A stretch of DNA of 64,000 bases from Chaunax sp. Z400 (GCA_037577475.1 CM075204.1:3333001-3397000), one strand, 5' to 3'; positions 45,736-58,690 are shown, counted from the first letter of the stretch. The notes: generated from the sequence alone by a model not told the origin. Numbers and translations: made by a program.

Positions 45736-45881
45736 GTGCTGGGAGGAAACCAAACACTTTCCTCCTTAAAGAGCCAGCTTGCCTGTAGGATTTTAGGATT
45801 CACGTACGAGCCTGGATTTCGTGCGGAGAGCGCGTCTGGGCATGAAGGCAAAGGCAGACGAGATGATGTCGTGATGTAAAG
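45690..45881 (+). other. Probable non-coding exon 1 of the AMIGO2-like gene
   Basis: The sequence ends at AAAG followed by GTGAGC, a strong splice donor (intron begins 45882). The coding exon downstream starts with a strong acceptor and has stops in frame before its ATG, so an upstream 5' UTR exon is needed. Known AMIGO genes have a 5' UTR exon and a single coding exon. The left border is a guess. The exon contains short upstream ORFs (45842-45874; 45874-45879). Confidence 0.45.
45842..45879 (+). promoter_or_regulatory. Upstream ORFs in exon 1
   Basis: An ATG at 45842 opens a 10-codon frame ending TGA at 45872-45874. Overlapping its stop by one base is a minimal start-stop, ATGTAA (45874-45879), two bases before the splice donor. 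If this exon is in the mRNA, these would be expected to lower initiation at the main ATG. Confidence 0.4.
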
Positions 45882-46658
45882 GTGAGCGACGGCTGGGTTC
45901 ATTATTTGGCTTTATTTTACCGGATAAAGTCCCAGAATCCTGGCTGATACCTGTCAACTTGACCCAGATAACGTGTGAGAAAGACCGGAAACATTAAGTG
46001 TTCATCTTTCACTCATGCTGTACTGTCTGTGACTTTCAGCTGTTATTTTAGGGCTGTAACCAACAATTCTTTTCAGTAAGGTTTAATCTGATAATAATCC
46101 TCAATGTAAATGATCCACTGTTTATAATTACTATCTTTTCAGCATCTTGAATGTGTTAAATAAAGTTTGATTGAGAGAACTGCTGCTTATTCACATTAGT
46201 ATATTTATATCATTTAACAAAACTACAAATATTTCAGGAGTTTTTGTGGTTTGAGCCTGTTAATTAACAGTCAGTTAAACACAGGTGATAGATAGATAGA
46301 TACAGTCAAAAAATATTAATAGAGCCTAAAACATTGAATTTAAGTATTTTAATTACAAAAATATTTACATCTAATTGTATCATATAAATTTAATGTAAAA
46401 GGTCACATTTAAAGCCACGTTTATGCTGAGCCAATGTGAGTAAATTAAATATTAATTATTCATTACAGGAGATGCAAAAACTAACTTGTAATGCATTTTT
46501 TGTATAATACTTGAATTTGAAGCACTTGAATAAACACATTGTGTTTATGTAGAAATTTCCCTTATCTTTATATCTAATAGTCAAATAACACAACATAAGG
46601 TTTATGTACAATGAGCATTAATTTGATTTATTCAGATTTATTTTATCTATCTATCATT

Positions 46659-47689
<1,031 letters not shown>

Positions 47690-47903
47690 GACTTTATCTA
47701 GAGACTACTAATAGTGTGTTTTACTTCAGTTGACTGTTCAATGGGAATGCTGCTTAATTCCATTATTTATTTACATTATTACTGCTCGAAGCCTAATATA
47801 AAAAGAGATTAATTTCCATGTTCTCTCTTCCTTGTCTATTCTTTTACTGTGTCTCTCCTCAGTTCAGAAGAGCCATCCACGATCAGAGGTGTGTAAACGT
47901 GAC

Positions 47904-47933
47904 ATGTGTTCCCAGAGTGTGAATGTAACCTGA
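47904..47933 (+). promoter_or_regulatory. Upstream ORFs in the coding exon leader
   Basis: An ATG at 47904 opens a nine-codon frame that ends TGA at 47931-47933. Inside it, in another frame, is a second minimal start-stop, ATGTAA, at 47923-47928. That one is in the same frame as the main ORF and stops 30 bp before its ATG. Both lie after the splice acceptor, so they are in the mRNA whatever the first exon is. Confidence 0.7.
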
Positions 47934-47958
47934 GATCTCATCCCGTGGGAACACCAGG

Positions 47959-49476
47959 ATGCGTCCCTCTGCGTCACAGATTTTTTGCAAGACCAGCGTT
48001 GGAGGCAGCTGTTGCAACCTTGTGGCTCCAGCGTTGCTGCTCTCCCTATGTCTTGGCTTCCCTCCCTCTGTGGCCACTTGCCCGTCTTCCTGCCTGTGTG
48101 CCAGTGATATAATATCCTGTAGTGGCCACAATCTGTCTGCACTGCCCTCTGGTCTCCCAAGCTATGCCACACGGTTGGACCTGAGCCACAATGCCCTCAC
48201 TGTCTTGCCTGTGGACTGGATCTCCCAACCTTTAGACAGGCTTGTTACACTGGTTCTCAGTCGAAACTACATAAACCAAATAGAGGTGAATGCCTTTGCT
48301 GTAACGCCGCATCTCCTCCACCTAGACCTCTCTTCCAATCGGCTAACAGTGCTGAACTTGTCCATCTTCACGGGCTTGATGGAGCTGAAAGAGCTGCTGT
48401 TGTTTGGCAACCAGATCACCCAGGTGAACCCAGGGGCCTTCAGTGATCTTCACAGCCTGCAGAGGCTCTACCTCTCTGGGAACAGACTAGTGGCCTTTCC
48501 CTTGGGGCTTTATTGGGAACCTGGAGGGCCTCATAATCTGTCCTTTCTAGATGTATCATACAACAGACTCTCCAAAGTTCCTGTCCAGAACCTGCTGTCT
48601 CTCAGCCAACAAGGAGAAATTTATGTCCAGGAAAACCCATTGGTGTGTGACTGTGCTTTACATGCCTTGCTGGAGTACTGGATGTGGAAACAGTATCTCC
48701 CCCTGGTAGACTTCAGAGGTGAATACCCATGTAGAGATGATTCAGGACCAGAGTCTGAATGTAGCCAACAAGTAGTGTCAGATATGCCCCTTGAAGCACA
48801 GACTTACCAAGTAGAGCCAGGTAAATGGCTGACAGTGCCATGTCCAGGATTGGCTTCTCCATCCACCACCAGCCCAGTGGTGTTCTGGGTTACTCCCAGG
48901 ACTGTAGTGAATTCATCAACCAGTGATCCAAATAGCCACCTCCTTGTTTTCTCCAATGGCACACTTGAAATCCAGTCAGCCCTGACGGAGGACTCTGGTG
49001 TGTATGTGTGTGTGACAGCTCGCAGACACCACTATGAACCCAGTGAGTTTCTGGAAGTCAGGGTGATGGTCAGAAACCTGAGCACTACCTCTGCCAGTGG
49101 CCTGGCACGCCGCAGCAGTGCGGAGCATTTCAACACAGCATTCACCACTCTGGCTTCCTGTGTGGTCAGCATCATTCTGGTGCTGCTCTATCTCTACCTC
49201 ACTCCCTGTCGATGTCGAGAAAGTCAGGGCGGGGGATCGAGAGGATGTGGCGGACGAGCCATCATACTCTGTTCAGACCCCAGAGAGGTGGAATCAGGAC
49301 ACCGGCGGTCAAACGGGAAAAGGGTGGCTTTCTTAGATCCTCAGGTAGAGGACTCTGATATTGGTGTCCCAAAAACACCTGCGATGAACTTTGGCCATGT
49401 AACCACTGAGGGAATTCTCAAGAACGGAAGTAGGACAGTGGGACAGACCCTCACAGACCCTGCTCACATGGCCTAA
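47959..49476 (+). CDS. amigo2: AMIGO2-like adhesion protein (LRR-Ig-TM), 505 aa
   Basis: This is a single-pass neuronal-type adhesion protein. A signal segment (about 21-40) leads to an LRRNT cap (C41, C45, C47, C54), about six leucine-rich repeats (about 71-215, with LDLSHN, LDLSSN and LDVSYN motifs), an LRRCT cap (C230, C232, C258, C268) and one Ig domain (C295 to C351, with DSGVYVC). A membrane helix at about 397-415 precedes LTPCRC and a tail to 505. Six N-glycosylation sequons lie outside (N58, N133, N193, N318, N333, N373). AMIGO proteins bind each other at the cell surface and promote neurite growth and survival. I prefer AMIGO2 over AMIGO1 or 3 because of FNTAFTTLASC before the helix and the tail motifs GKRVAFLDP and TEGILKNG. 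The whole frame is in one exon, as in the family. The ATG has A at -3 and stops in frame upstream. The C-terminus (TLTDPAHMA) lacks the SDTP-type end I associate with mammalian AMIGO1/2. Confidence 0.85.
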   Translation: MRPSASQIFCKTSVGGSCCNLVAPALLLSLCLGFPPSVATCPSSCLCASDIISCSGHNLSALPSGLPSYATRLDLSHNALTVLPVDWISQPLDRLVTLVLSRNYINQIEVNAFAVTPHLLHLDLSSNRLTVLNLSIFTGLMELKELLLFGNQITQVNPGAFSDLHSLQRLYLSGNRLVAFPLGLYWEPGGPHNLSFLDVSYNRLSKVPVQNLLSLSQQGEIYVQENPLVCDCALHALLEYWMWKQYLPLVDFRGEYPCRDDSGPESECSQQVVSDMPLEAQTYQVEPGKWLTVPCPGLASPSTTSPVVFWVTPRTVVNSSTSDPNSHLLVFSNGTLEIQSALTEDSGVYVCVTARRHHYEPSEFLEVRVMVRNLSTTSASGLARRSSAEHFNTAFTTLASCVVSIILVLLYLYLTPCRCRESQGGGSRGCGGRAIILCSDPREVESGHRRSNGKRVAFLDPQVEDSDIGVPKTPAMNFGHVTTEGILKNGSRTVGQTLTDPAHMA

Positions 49477-49934
49477 CAAGAAAATGATATTTTTCACATT
49501 CCTCTATGAGTACAGTCTGAACCCATCTGCTTTTTTCATGTCATGTTTGAGTACACAATGAGAAAATCCATTTAATGTGAAGTAGTGTACTGTGATTCTT
49601 GTGAAGTAGGGCTGTAGGGTTTTGTCTGTTTGCTCTTAAGTAGAAAATGCCATCCTTTTGTGGGCAGACTTTCAATTATGTCTCCACTTAGAGTTCGTAT
49701 GGAAATTTTACTGTTAACACAGGAAATTGTCCCTGCAGAGATCACAAAGATCATTTAAATGTGGGTGGCTTTTTGTGCTGAGAGGAATAATTACACCTCA
49801 TTTGACAAGCTGCAACAGACAATGATGGTTATTGTACAGTATGTGCATTGTTAATACTGCCATAACAGTGACCCTTGGTTATATTTGTACAACCATGTGG
49901 AAGTTGCTTTATAAAAAGCAAAGACAAACTACAA

Positions 49935-49970
49935 AGCACTCAGAGAGCGCAGACCTCCACCAAGGCAGCT
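49935..49970 (-). repeat. Fragment of dispersed repeat R2
   Basis: GCACTCAGAGAGCGCAGACC and TCCACCAAGGC is the reverse complement of the 3' end of a common fish repeat (GGTGGAGGTCTGCGCTCTC). Only the end is recognisable. Confidence 0.5.
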
Positions 49971-50454
49971 CAGTTTCCCCATATTGCCATTTCACTCCAA
50001 AGCAAAAGTCATCGAGCTGAAGTCATCCCCAGATGTACACACACAAAACTCAAAACCACACACAGGCAGGAAAAAGGGAAGTATATTAAAAGGGGGTAAT
50101 GTTTTGGTGAAATTCATAAGCTGTTATATGGACATGAATCAATTAGATACATTTGTCAGGACGGCCGCAGCGCAGCGCCAGTAGCGGAGATTCAAATTTC
50201 AGTCATTGTGTGGCAGACAGCCCCATCTTGTAATTTATTTATTTATTTTTTTTTTGCTTTGGAGCCTTGTAATCATTACATTACAAATGTACATGTGGCA
50301 GTTTAATCCTCTAAAATATTCCTGGATCCAGACAAGTCATTTGTTTGAGTCAAAATGTTCATTTTGTATGTGAAGTGTGAAAAACTTTGTATGTGATGTG
50401 CGACAAACTGGACAAAAGTACATTCTCTAAACATTCTCTCAACCTACTCACGTA

Positions 50455-50830
50455 CAATTATTTTATCCATGCCAACATTAGCTGAGGCCGGAGGCGTGTA
50501 ACAGTGATATCTCAGGTACAATTTGACTGGACACAAACATCCACCAGGACTAAAGGTTACAACAAATTTGAATTTGAATGAATTTGGTGCTCAAAGGTCG
50601 CCCTGACCTCATAAAAAAACATTTTCTGGCCATAAATTTAAAAAAATTCATGCACTAAAATTACGAAACTTTCACTAAAATGCCAAATTGGATAAAATTA
50701 TCAAGTGAGAATATTTTATATCCAAAAAGTCAAACATCTGCTTCACTGTGATATGATAACATTCTGCAAAAGCACCTTTTTGGCCATTACTCAACACTGT
50801 ACACGAAGCATCTATGTTTTAGAATTGAAT
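50455..50830. repeat. Dispersed teleost repeat R3
   Basis: CTGAGGCCGGAGGCGTGTAA, GTCAAACATCTGCTTCACTG and TTGGCCATTACTCAACACTG are phrases I associate with an interspersed fish repeat. There is no coding capacity, and the family name is not known to me. Confidence 0.5.
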
Positions 50831-51854
50831 TATTCATGTTCTGTCAGAATCAGCTTTATAAATGTCAACACATACAAGGAATTAAATTCTGTAGTCCACC
50901 TGTAGCCCATTGGTTTTACTGATATTGTGATGGAGGTGGTTGTCGTTGCACCATGTGATTGAAGCCCTCGATGTAAACATAGTGAAGACTCACTGGAAAT
51001 TATTCACTGGAATCGTTCATGTCAAAATAGGCCAAACTTAATTTCACAAAAATAAACTTAATAGTTTTATCACATTTCTTCAAAGTCTCCACTACATACA
51101 GTATATCATATGGAAATAGACAAGCATGGATGTAAACTGAAACTCGACGAGTTGGAGGAATAAAATCATCTAGTTTTCTTATGTTTTGATATTTTTTGAT
51201 CCGTCTCAGATTTCTCTTACCTCCTCAACACAATGGAGATGAATGGGATTGTGTTTCATAGCACTGAGAGTACATTGCATTGTATTACACTGCATTAACA
51301 GTTGGTCAAATGAGTTGTGTAATTTCAGAGGAGTTACTGGAAGTGCAATTAATGAAGTGCATCAATAAATGAAGAAGTATGACTCTACTGTTCTTCTCTG
51401 CTACTCTTATGGAGGATTTCAGCATCTTTGAGCTCACTGTGTTAGCCTTATCACCTGCAACTGTACTATATTGGTTCTGTTTTTTATTTCACTGCCCCAA
51501 GTGTCTAAAATTTCTCATTTGGATTAAGCATTGTCCTGCCAAACATCTACTCCAAAGACCTCACTGTCAGCAGTTTTCTTTGAAACTTCTTTTTAGTAAG
51601 TTTAAGAAAAACTATTAAAAGTGTGTCCTGTGGATCAGAAACAACTGAAAATATGTTGGATTATCAAGGACACGTGAGATGATTTAGATTTCTTTCTAAT
51701 AGACTTTAGGCTTTTTTCCACCCTCATATGCATTAGATATGTCATGCAATTCAAAAGAGGTATTTAATGATTCTTTATTATTTTGTACATTTGAAGTAGT
51801 TACTTTTTCCACACTAAGAGAATCATTGAGTGTAATCTAAATTATTTTTTATTA

Positions 51855-52175
51855 CCTCCACCGGGGAGGTTATGGTTTCACTTGTGTCCCTTTGTTTGTT
51901 GGGTGGTTTCACTGTTAGCTGGGTTAAAAGTGACTTGATGGAACGATGGGGGTCAGGAAAGAACACAAATTTTGGTTAAAGGTGCAGATTCAGGAATTGT
52001 TTTACTCTTTCTTTAACATTTTGAGGCATTTTTCAACATTTTCACTAATGAAAACTACTGAGCTGATTTCTATGTAACTTTGTGAGAGATGGTGCGTTGA
52101 CAAGGTGAACAAACAGATGTGATTGTTTGACCTTGTCAGAGGTAAACTCTCTGCTTAGTGCCATTCTAGTTTTTA
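51855..52175 (+). repeat. Dispersed teleost repeat R2, plus copy
   Basis: The copy starts CCTCCACCGGGGAGGTTATG, passes GTCCCTTTGTTTGTTGGG and GAGCTGATTTCTATG, and ends in GAGGTAAACTCTCTGCTTAG and TGCCATTCTAGTTTT. This is the full layout of a repeat common in fish, an old copy with many changes. Confidence 0.65.
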
Positions 52176-52511
52176 CAGTCAGGGTGATTTCACACCTTTA
52201 AACTGAACAGGGATACATGTTTCCTCATACAACATTACACTGACAGACATTGTTGTGGAGGCAAAGAAAAACTACGTGCATGGCTGGACAGGTAAGGTAG
52301 ACGGTTCTCCACAGCGTGTCAGAGCTCAGGTTTGCATCAGCTCACCTGGAGCTGGTTCGGATTGACAACTCAGTAGGCTGGACACGTGTCAACCTGATCC
52401 CTCCCTGCTCCCCCTGCATCTTGTTACACCCACCCACATCTTAACAAACAGCAGATTCACAGCGGGGCCCACCCTCAGCGGTTCAGACAGGAGCGGTGTT
52501 TGTGCTCAGCG

Positions 52512-52664
52512 ATGGAGCCTCAGTCAGCCCAGATTAGTGTCACAGGAATCAGATGGTTTGGCAGCTCGCCCCAAGCTCACCATGACCCACAGTCCTCCGT
52601 CCTCCCTTTGTATGACTTCCCTACGTGTGTGGAATCATTTCCAAGGTACCAAGAGGCTTGTTAA
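52512..52664 (+). CDS. Candidate small ORF or first coding exon, unknown product
   Basis: An ATG with G at -3 and G at +4 opens a 50-codon frame in an unusually GC-rich patch (52300-52650). It starts MEPQSAQISVTGIRW and contains LPLYDFPTCVESFP. Within it, CCAAG followed by GTACCA (exon end 52645) is a possible splice donor, so this may be the first coding exon of a gene running right. I do not recognise the protein, and I find no downstream exon that clearly continues it. It may equally be chance. Confidence 0.25.
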   Translation: MEPQSAQISVTGIRWFGSSPQAHHDPQSSVLPLYDFPTCVESFPRYQEAC

Positions 52665-55600
52665 GTTTCCATGGTCGTACATGTCCAGGCTGCCGCTGCC
52701 TGAATATTAACTTTTAGACTATTATAACTATTAGAGCAGTAAAGGTAACAGCGTAATGAGCTGTAAGTATGAAATAAAAGCATTCAGTTTGGAGGATGAT
52801 GGTGTGTTCTCCTATGAGTAATATTCATATTAGACTTGTTTCAGACCTATTTTCATCATGTTTGGCTCCTCTGTGGGGATCTGCTTGAATCTTATTTGGA
52901 TCTAAAATGAAAAGGGGCAGTTTGGGTGAAAAATGAAAAGTAGTGCTCCATCAGGAGGATTTAAGGATGACAGATAATCTCTTCGTGAGTCAACAGAACC
53001 CATTTTTGCAAAAATCCTCTTTACAAGCTTTTTCAATGGCCAGTGGAAAAAAAGAAAAACCCTTCAGAGCCTTATTTTTCTTGTACACTTGTTGGTCAGT
53101 ACTTTCCAAGAGGAAACATCAATATGACGAGTGTAATGGCTGTCAGGATACGAGGAGCAGCTTCATGCTTAGGCCAATGGCAGGTGGTGAATATTGGGAC
53201 TATTTTAATTTCGAACGACTCTAACAATTTATTGTATTTGTAATAAAATAAATCTATTTATCTCTATTTGTTGGTTAAAGAAGATGATGTCATCAGGATG
53301 ATCTCAGGTTGGGCTTGAATAAAAAAACATTTATAACAGAAAACATGAGGGTGTGAAGTTTCAGTGATTTAAGTGACAGGGAGAGTCTAGGAGTCTGACT
53401 ATGTTCAAACAGAACAAGTTTGTACACCTTGTTGTGTGACAACATCAGAAATGTGTTTTTATTTGTTGAGAAAAGCCAGACTAACAAAGTCATGAGGAAA
53501 ACGTGTCACATTTTTTAAAAGGCAATCATTATTTCACACTCGTACAAAGTGAAGACATGATTGTGTGAGGAATGTGATGGGAATGTTCATCTCGTTGTTT
53601 ACATACCTTTGTAGTGAGCCAGTGACCTGACACTGACCCAGAGATGAACAGCTAATAAATTGGGAACTTCTTGTTGGAGGAGCTGATAAGACTGACCTAA
53701 AGGGATTCGTTAAATGTCAGAGGAGTTAGTTTAACTCACCTCCTCTTGTTTGTCAGTATGTATAAAATAACTGGATCTCTTTTGCTCGTTGCTTATCATT
53801 CAGCTCATTGACTGCAGCAAATGGGGAATTACAGAAAGAGAGACTTGTGTATCATATATTTATGTCATAGAAAATTGCCACCACATGAATGAAAAACAGG
53901 AGGTAGAGAGAGTGTTTGGACTAGAGTGTTTTTTCAGCTTGATCCATATTAATGACTATATGTCACAATTTCTGTCTGAAAATGTCACATTTACACATTC
54001 ATACAGTATATATGTACTCTACTGTATATAGAGTAATTGTACATGGGTGTGAATGGATTTATGCACAACCTGCAATGTGGTGATAGATAAAAGTCAGAAG
54101 AGAACTGATTTATTGCAAAATATCATATACATTTATTCCATCTAATATATTATTGTTACTGTAGTCCTTTATGTAGAAACAGCATAATAGTAGTAGAATT
54201 AATGGTGGTAATAATAGAGCAGAAGTATCAGTTTTAATAGCAGTTTATAGAATTTTAGTTTTCATAATAATAGGAATACATGTATATTTTTCAGATATAA
54301 ATTCCTCCAGGAATCTGCAACTGATGGACAGAGTGAGGCACCACAGAAGTGTTTCATCTCCTCTAGCCAATATGAATGTAGTTATTTCCTGACTAGTCAT
54401 AATTCAAATGCTGGTGGAGTGAATGGTTGTGTGGGTTGAAGCAGAAATAGGAACCTTAATGTGAACACATTCAAGACCCCAGGCCCATTTGCCAAATTGT
54501 TTAATTAACATTATTTCATTAATGCCTTTTAAGTGTGTGTGTCACTCCACCATGTTCTGACTGTTGGATCCAAGGCTGTGTAATATGAGCGTACATACAG
54601 CACCTCTCAAGAGAATTATTGCCGTATTATATCAGAATACTCCCTGCAGACCTACTTAGATTACATACGATAACGAATACCTTTAATCACTCTGTCAAGG
54701 TTTCATTCTTCAGTGGGCAAAAATGAAATCAAAGCTGGTGTAATTGTCTCTCTCTCTCTTTGAGACAAAAGTCAAATTACAGCAGGTACAGCGAAAATGT
54801 AAATGTAAATCTTCAATATTCTTTCAACCTGCATAAAAAATGAAAGTCATTCGATGCAGACTTCATATATTCACAGCACATTACAGCACTATCTGGTAGC
54901 AGACATCTGGAGCATGTGGAACCACATTGTGATTTGATTCTATGTCGCTGACACCTTATACATGTTGAACACTGTAATTATTTCCAGACAATAATGTGGT
55001 GTCATGCATGAGACAGTAGCTATCTTCACCTATGGTTTTTATAGCAAATGAAACCCTGCAGAAGAAAAACCATGAACAGTTCAGTGAAACAAGCAGGTTT
55101 ATGAGAGGTAGAATGTATACATACCTACAATCTTATGGACAGGCTTGTACCATTTATCACAGAAGAAAAGCAGATAACAAAAATCCCATTACCTGCTGGA
55201 AGAAAATGCAACATATCCAACACACCAAGTCTCAGCTGTGTAATACCAGGGAAAAGCCTGACTGGGAATTTGGTGCTTCAATAGGGTGGGAAATATTTCT
55301 ACGATTATAGACGTGGAATTTATTACAGGGCTTTGTCATGTTTTCCAGATTCATCAAAATGTGTTCATCATTTTTCAAATTTCACATGATAAACACATAG
55401 TTTATTTTTTCTTTCTTTCAACATTTAGGACAGAAAAATATTTCAAGACGTTATACTCCATGTGTTCCTCAGAAAATATTTTTGATCCATTCCAAGTGGA
55501 AACATTTATCTATCTCTTTTAGTTTTTGGTATAAGATTCTGCATCATATTCCAGATAATAATGTAACTGTATAAAAACTGTTTTATAGCAGAATGTTTTG

Positions 55601-56184
55601 AGGATCTCACAGAACTCAAAAGCCCTTTTCTATGAGGAATGTTTGCCTGCTAAAAGTCAAGGTATTAAGACACGACTGGGACATTTCCTCTGAGAGAAAA
55701 TCAGAGAAAAGCAGGCTCAAGGGCTAATGAAAAAGTGGATCAATTACGATCAAAGCTGATGATGGCAGCGTAATGAAGTGTAAAGGAAAGGAATGGGATT
55801 TTAGGCATAGGGAGCTTGCAAGGGCACAAATAATTCAGCTAAATTCCATTTCAGCCTTCCTGGTTATAACCAGTTCCCTAACATACTCCACCCTGTCTAG
55901 AAAGGTGTAGGAATACAAAGAAATCCAAACCCACTGCTTCTTGAAAAGACGTGGGCTTTTCATGTCATGTTATTTTCACTAAACCTTTAGACAGCTTGTG
56001 TTCGATAACTGACATGTCCTTAAGTGAGACGCTGAAATGAAAGCAGTGCATCTTTGCTGTATAGAAATGCTTTTATTTACTTCAGTGGTTTGCATCAAAT
56101 TTAAATAAGCTGATCATTTTATTCTTATAAGGAATATTTTTGATTTTCTTTTTAGGAATTTTATTAAGTGATTCTTTTTTCATT
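52665..56184. other. Non-coding, no gene recognised
   Basis: The sequence is AT-rich with scattered open frames (for example 52943-53224 and 55032-55310) that show no domain and no exon signals. A TAAT-rich stretch near 54480-54700 has the look of a conserved enhancer-like element. A short CT run lies at 54748-54762. Confidence 0.5.
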
Positions 56185-56490
56185 GAATTAGTCTTAATTA
56201 TATCACTTAAATTTTTATTTAGTCTTAGTCTTGTGTCAAATGTAGTTAGTTTTTATAATATTTAGTCAACATTTGTTATATTTAGTCAAAGAAAACTAAG
56301 TATTTTAGTCTAGTTTAATGAAAAGTGTTGATATTTTAGTCTTTTCTAAGACATCGGGTTATTATTAACATTCCAATCAATCTAGTCAAGGTCAAACCAA
56401 TATTTTGGTCATTTTACTCTATATTTCACTGATTTCACATCAGATTTATCTGATCATTATCTGATCAAAATGAAGAATGCAGCTTTGCAG
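56185..56490 (-). repeat. Dispersed repeat R1, minus copy
   Basis: The right end reads ATCTGATCATTATCTGATC and AAAATGAAGAATGCAGC, the reverse complement of the start of the copy at 42267. The interior is rich in TTTAGTC. No terminal inverted repeats or target duplication were identified. Confidence 0.7.
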
Positions 56491-57978
56491 AAAGTGTCTG
56501 GTCTGATGATGTCAGTCTAAGGAATAAATCCAGACATTGAACTTGTTCTGATTTGTATATTTATTACAAATAATTAAAAAAATGTGTGTGCAGTTTGATG
56601 TGGATCCAGATTATAATCAGATTATGGTGAACTGAAACATATATGTTTTTTATTTCAGTGCTAAGCAAACAGCTAATGAATGGTTTTCTTCATTACACAA
56701 AGATTCTGACATTTTGTCATTTATAGTAAATTGAAAGAAACTTTATTGAAAGAGATAACAGAATAGTGTTTCCCATTTTTATTGTAATCTGGATAATAAC
56801 TGGAGAACTGCTGTGCCTTGTTGGAGGTATGCGCTCTACTGGATTCCCATAGTATTATTATTTCTACAGCTTCTGTGTGGGTAATCAGCAATGGCACCAA
56901 CTCTACTTACTTATTCTCATCTAAATCTGATGTAAGATAGCAACAATATGGCGCAGCAACAGACAAGTACAGCTACTCTAAGACAGCCAGGTGGAAGGTG
57001 CAGCATCCAAACACTCCTCCTTCACTATAATGAGACAGGAGATGTAAGGTTAGGGTTAGGATTTGTATCAAAGCTCAAAGGTAGACTCCCACTCAACTAA
57101 CAGCCTAGGCCTACAAAACGCATTCCACCCAAAATGCGGCATATCAATTAATAAATATCATTTTATTATTTGGTCAAGTTTCAATGCATAATTCAAATGA
57201 AAACATGCCAAACAAAAGGGAATTCTGTGAGTAGATTTATTTTGGTTTTCCTACCTGGCAGCCATTTCCTTGCAGCTTCCTGGTGTCCAGCCAGAGTGCA
57301 GAAAGAGGAAGTAACCCTGTCCTGACCTGGATATATATAGCAACCGGGATCGGATGGTTAAAAAATATAAGTCATAAATAAATAAAATGACTTTTTAAAC
57401 CTGGGTTACATGTTCTCCATTTGACTGCAGATTTGAAACTCCCGCGCATGTGCGTGGGGCCTTGTGTGGCCTAGAAATCTGGGAAAGCCCTTGGGAAAGA
57501 TGTCACCGAATTCGAAAATAGCCTTTTGTTTACTTCTGGAATATTGGCCCCTCAGGTTCTCTGTATTCCGCTGTGTTAAGAATATGACACTTATGTCAGG
57601 CTGTAGAATAGCATTCTTCACACGCCTTGAGCAGGAAAATACTGAGTGGGAGTATACCTTTAAGAAAATTTTTCATTTATATAGTGAAGAACCTCGGCTT
57701 TACTGTGTCTTATTGGTTTTTGCTTTACAGCCTACAAATGTACTGTTTTCGTTCAGTGTCACTGCTCTCGTCGTGTCGTTTCAGGTTGCAGCATGTAGCA
57801 ACATACCCAGCACCAATCAGCAGCTAAAGTGGCCAAAATATAAGTTGCAGGATCAAAGTTGAAATGAAATATTAATTCTACAGTAGCCGAGAGAGTTCAA
57901 ACCAATGGAGTTTGAATACACAGTGTATTTTCTGCTACTCTCAAGAAAAGCTAAACAAAAGATGCAATTTGATGATGT
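56491..57978. other. No gene recognised
   Basis: A 132-codon open frame at 57464-57862 starts in slightly GC-richer sequence, but it has no recognisable domain and no intron signals. I do not call it. Confidence 0.45.
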
Positions 57979-58213
57979 AGTGAAATGGGATGAAATAACA
58001 TGGGATGAAATAACATGGGATTAAATAACATGGGATGAAATAACATGGGATGAAATAACATGGGATGAAATAACATGGGATGAAATAACATGGGATGAAA
58101 TAACATGGGATTAAATAACATGGGATGAAATAACATGGGATTAAATAACATGGGATGAAATAACATGGGATGAAATAACATGGGATTAAATAACATGGGA
58201 TGAAATAACATGG
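57979..58213. repeat. 15-bp minisatellite, about 15 copies
   Basis: The unit is GATGAAATAACATGG with one frequent variant, GATTAAATAACATGG. Because 15 is a multiple of three, minus-strand frames stay open with pentapeptide repeats (Met-Leu-Phe-His-Pro or Cys-Tyr-Phe-Ile-Pro). Units are otherwise identical, so the array is young. Confidence 0.96.
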
Positions 58214-58254
58214 CATCAGATGTTCAATCTGACGAAAGTAAGGTAGAAATTTCA

Positions 58255-58690
58255 ACAGGCTAGGTTTAAAAGTTTTATTCTCATTACATTAAATCCCGTA
58301 TCAACAAAGAATCTGAGATTTTGAAAATAAAGTTGAAGCATTGAGCATTGTCAAGAAAAAAGTTCTAATATTATGAAAATAAAATCATAATATTACAAGA
58401 AAAAATGAGAATGAAGTTTGATATGACAGAAAAAAGTCATACCTATATAATTCATATATATATGAATTTTTCCCCTCGTAATTAGAACTTTATTCTCATA
58501 ATATTAAGTCTTTTTATTATAAAATTACAACTTTATTTTGTTTAACTTTTTTTCTTATAAAATTCTGACTTTTTTCTTGTAATATTATGAGATATTGCTG
58601 GTAACTTTATTCTCATAATGTTATGACTTTTCTTTTCTCATAAAATTATGACTTTATCCTCAAAATGTACCCGCCCCCCCCCCCCAATAC
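58255..58690. repeat. AATATTACAAG-type repeat, copy 2, with inverted halves
   Basis: The left half has TCTAATATTATGAAAATAAA and AATATTACAAGAAAAAATG. The right half carries the complementary phrases AACTTTATTCTCATAATATT and TTTTTCTTGTAATATTATG. The turn is at about 58450-58470 (TTCATATATATATGAA, a perfect hairpin). A run of thirteen C sits just right of it, near 58673-58686. Confidence 0.75.

Larger units (their letters stand above)
49477..51075 (+). other. Probable 3' UTR of the AMIGO2-like gene
   Basis: After the TAA no exon or splice signal stands out. The first AATAAA on the plus strand is at about 51051-51056, with others at 51159-51164 and 51364-51369, so a 3' UTR of about 1.6-1.9 kb is plausible. 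The interval includes dispersed-repeat fragments (about 49935-49970 and 50455-50830). The true end is unknown. Confidence 0.35.

Noticed and set aside
47864..48228. Minus-strand frames opposite the start of the AMIGO2-like gene
   Set aside because: They are antisense to the LRR coding sequence and have no recognisable content.
57464..57862. 132-codon plus-strand frame
   Set aside because: It looks random in composition and has no recognisable domain or exon border; left uncalled.
57941..58255. Minus-strand pentapeptide-repeat frames
   Set aside because: Products of the 15-bp minisatellite.
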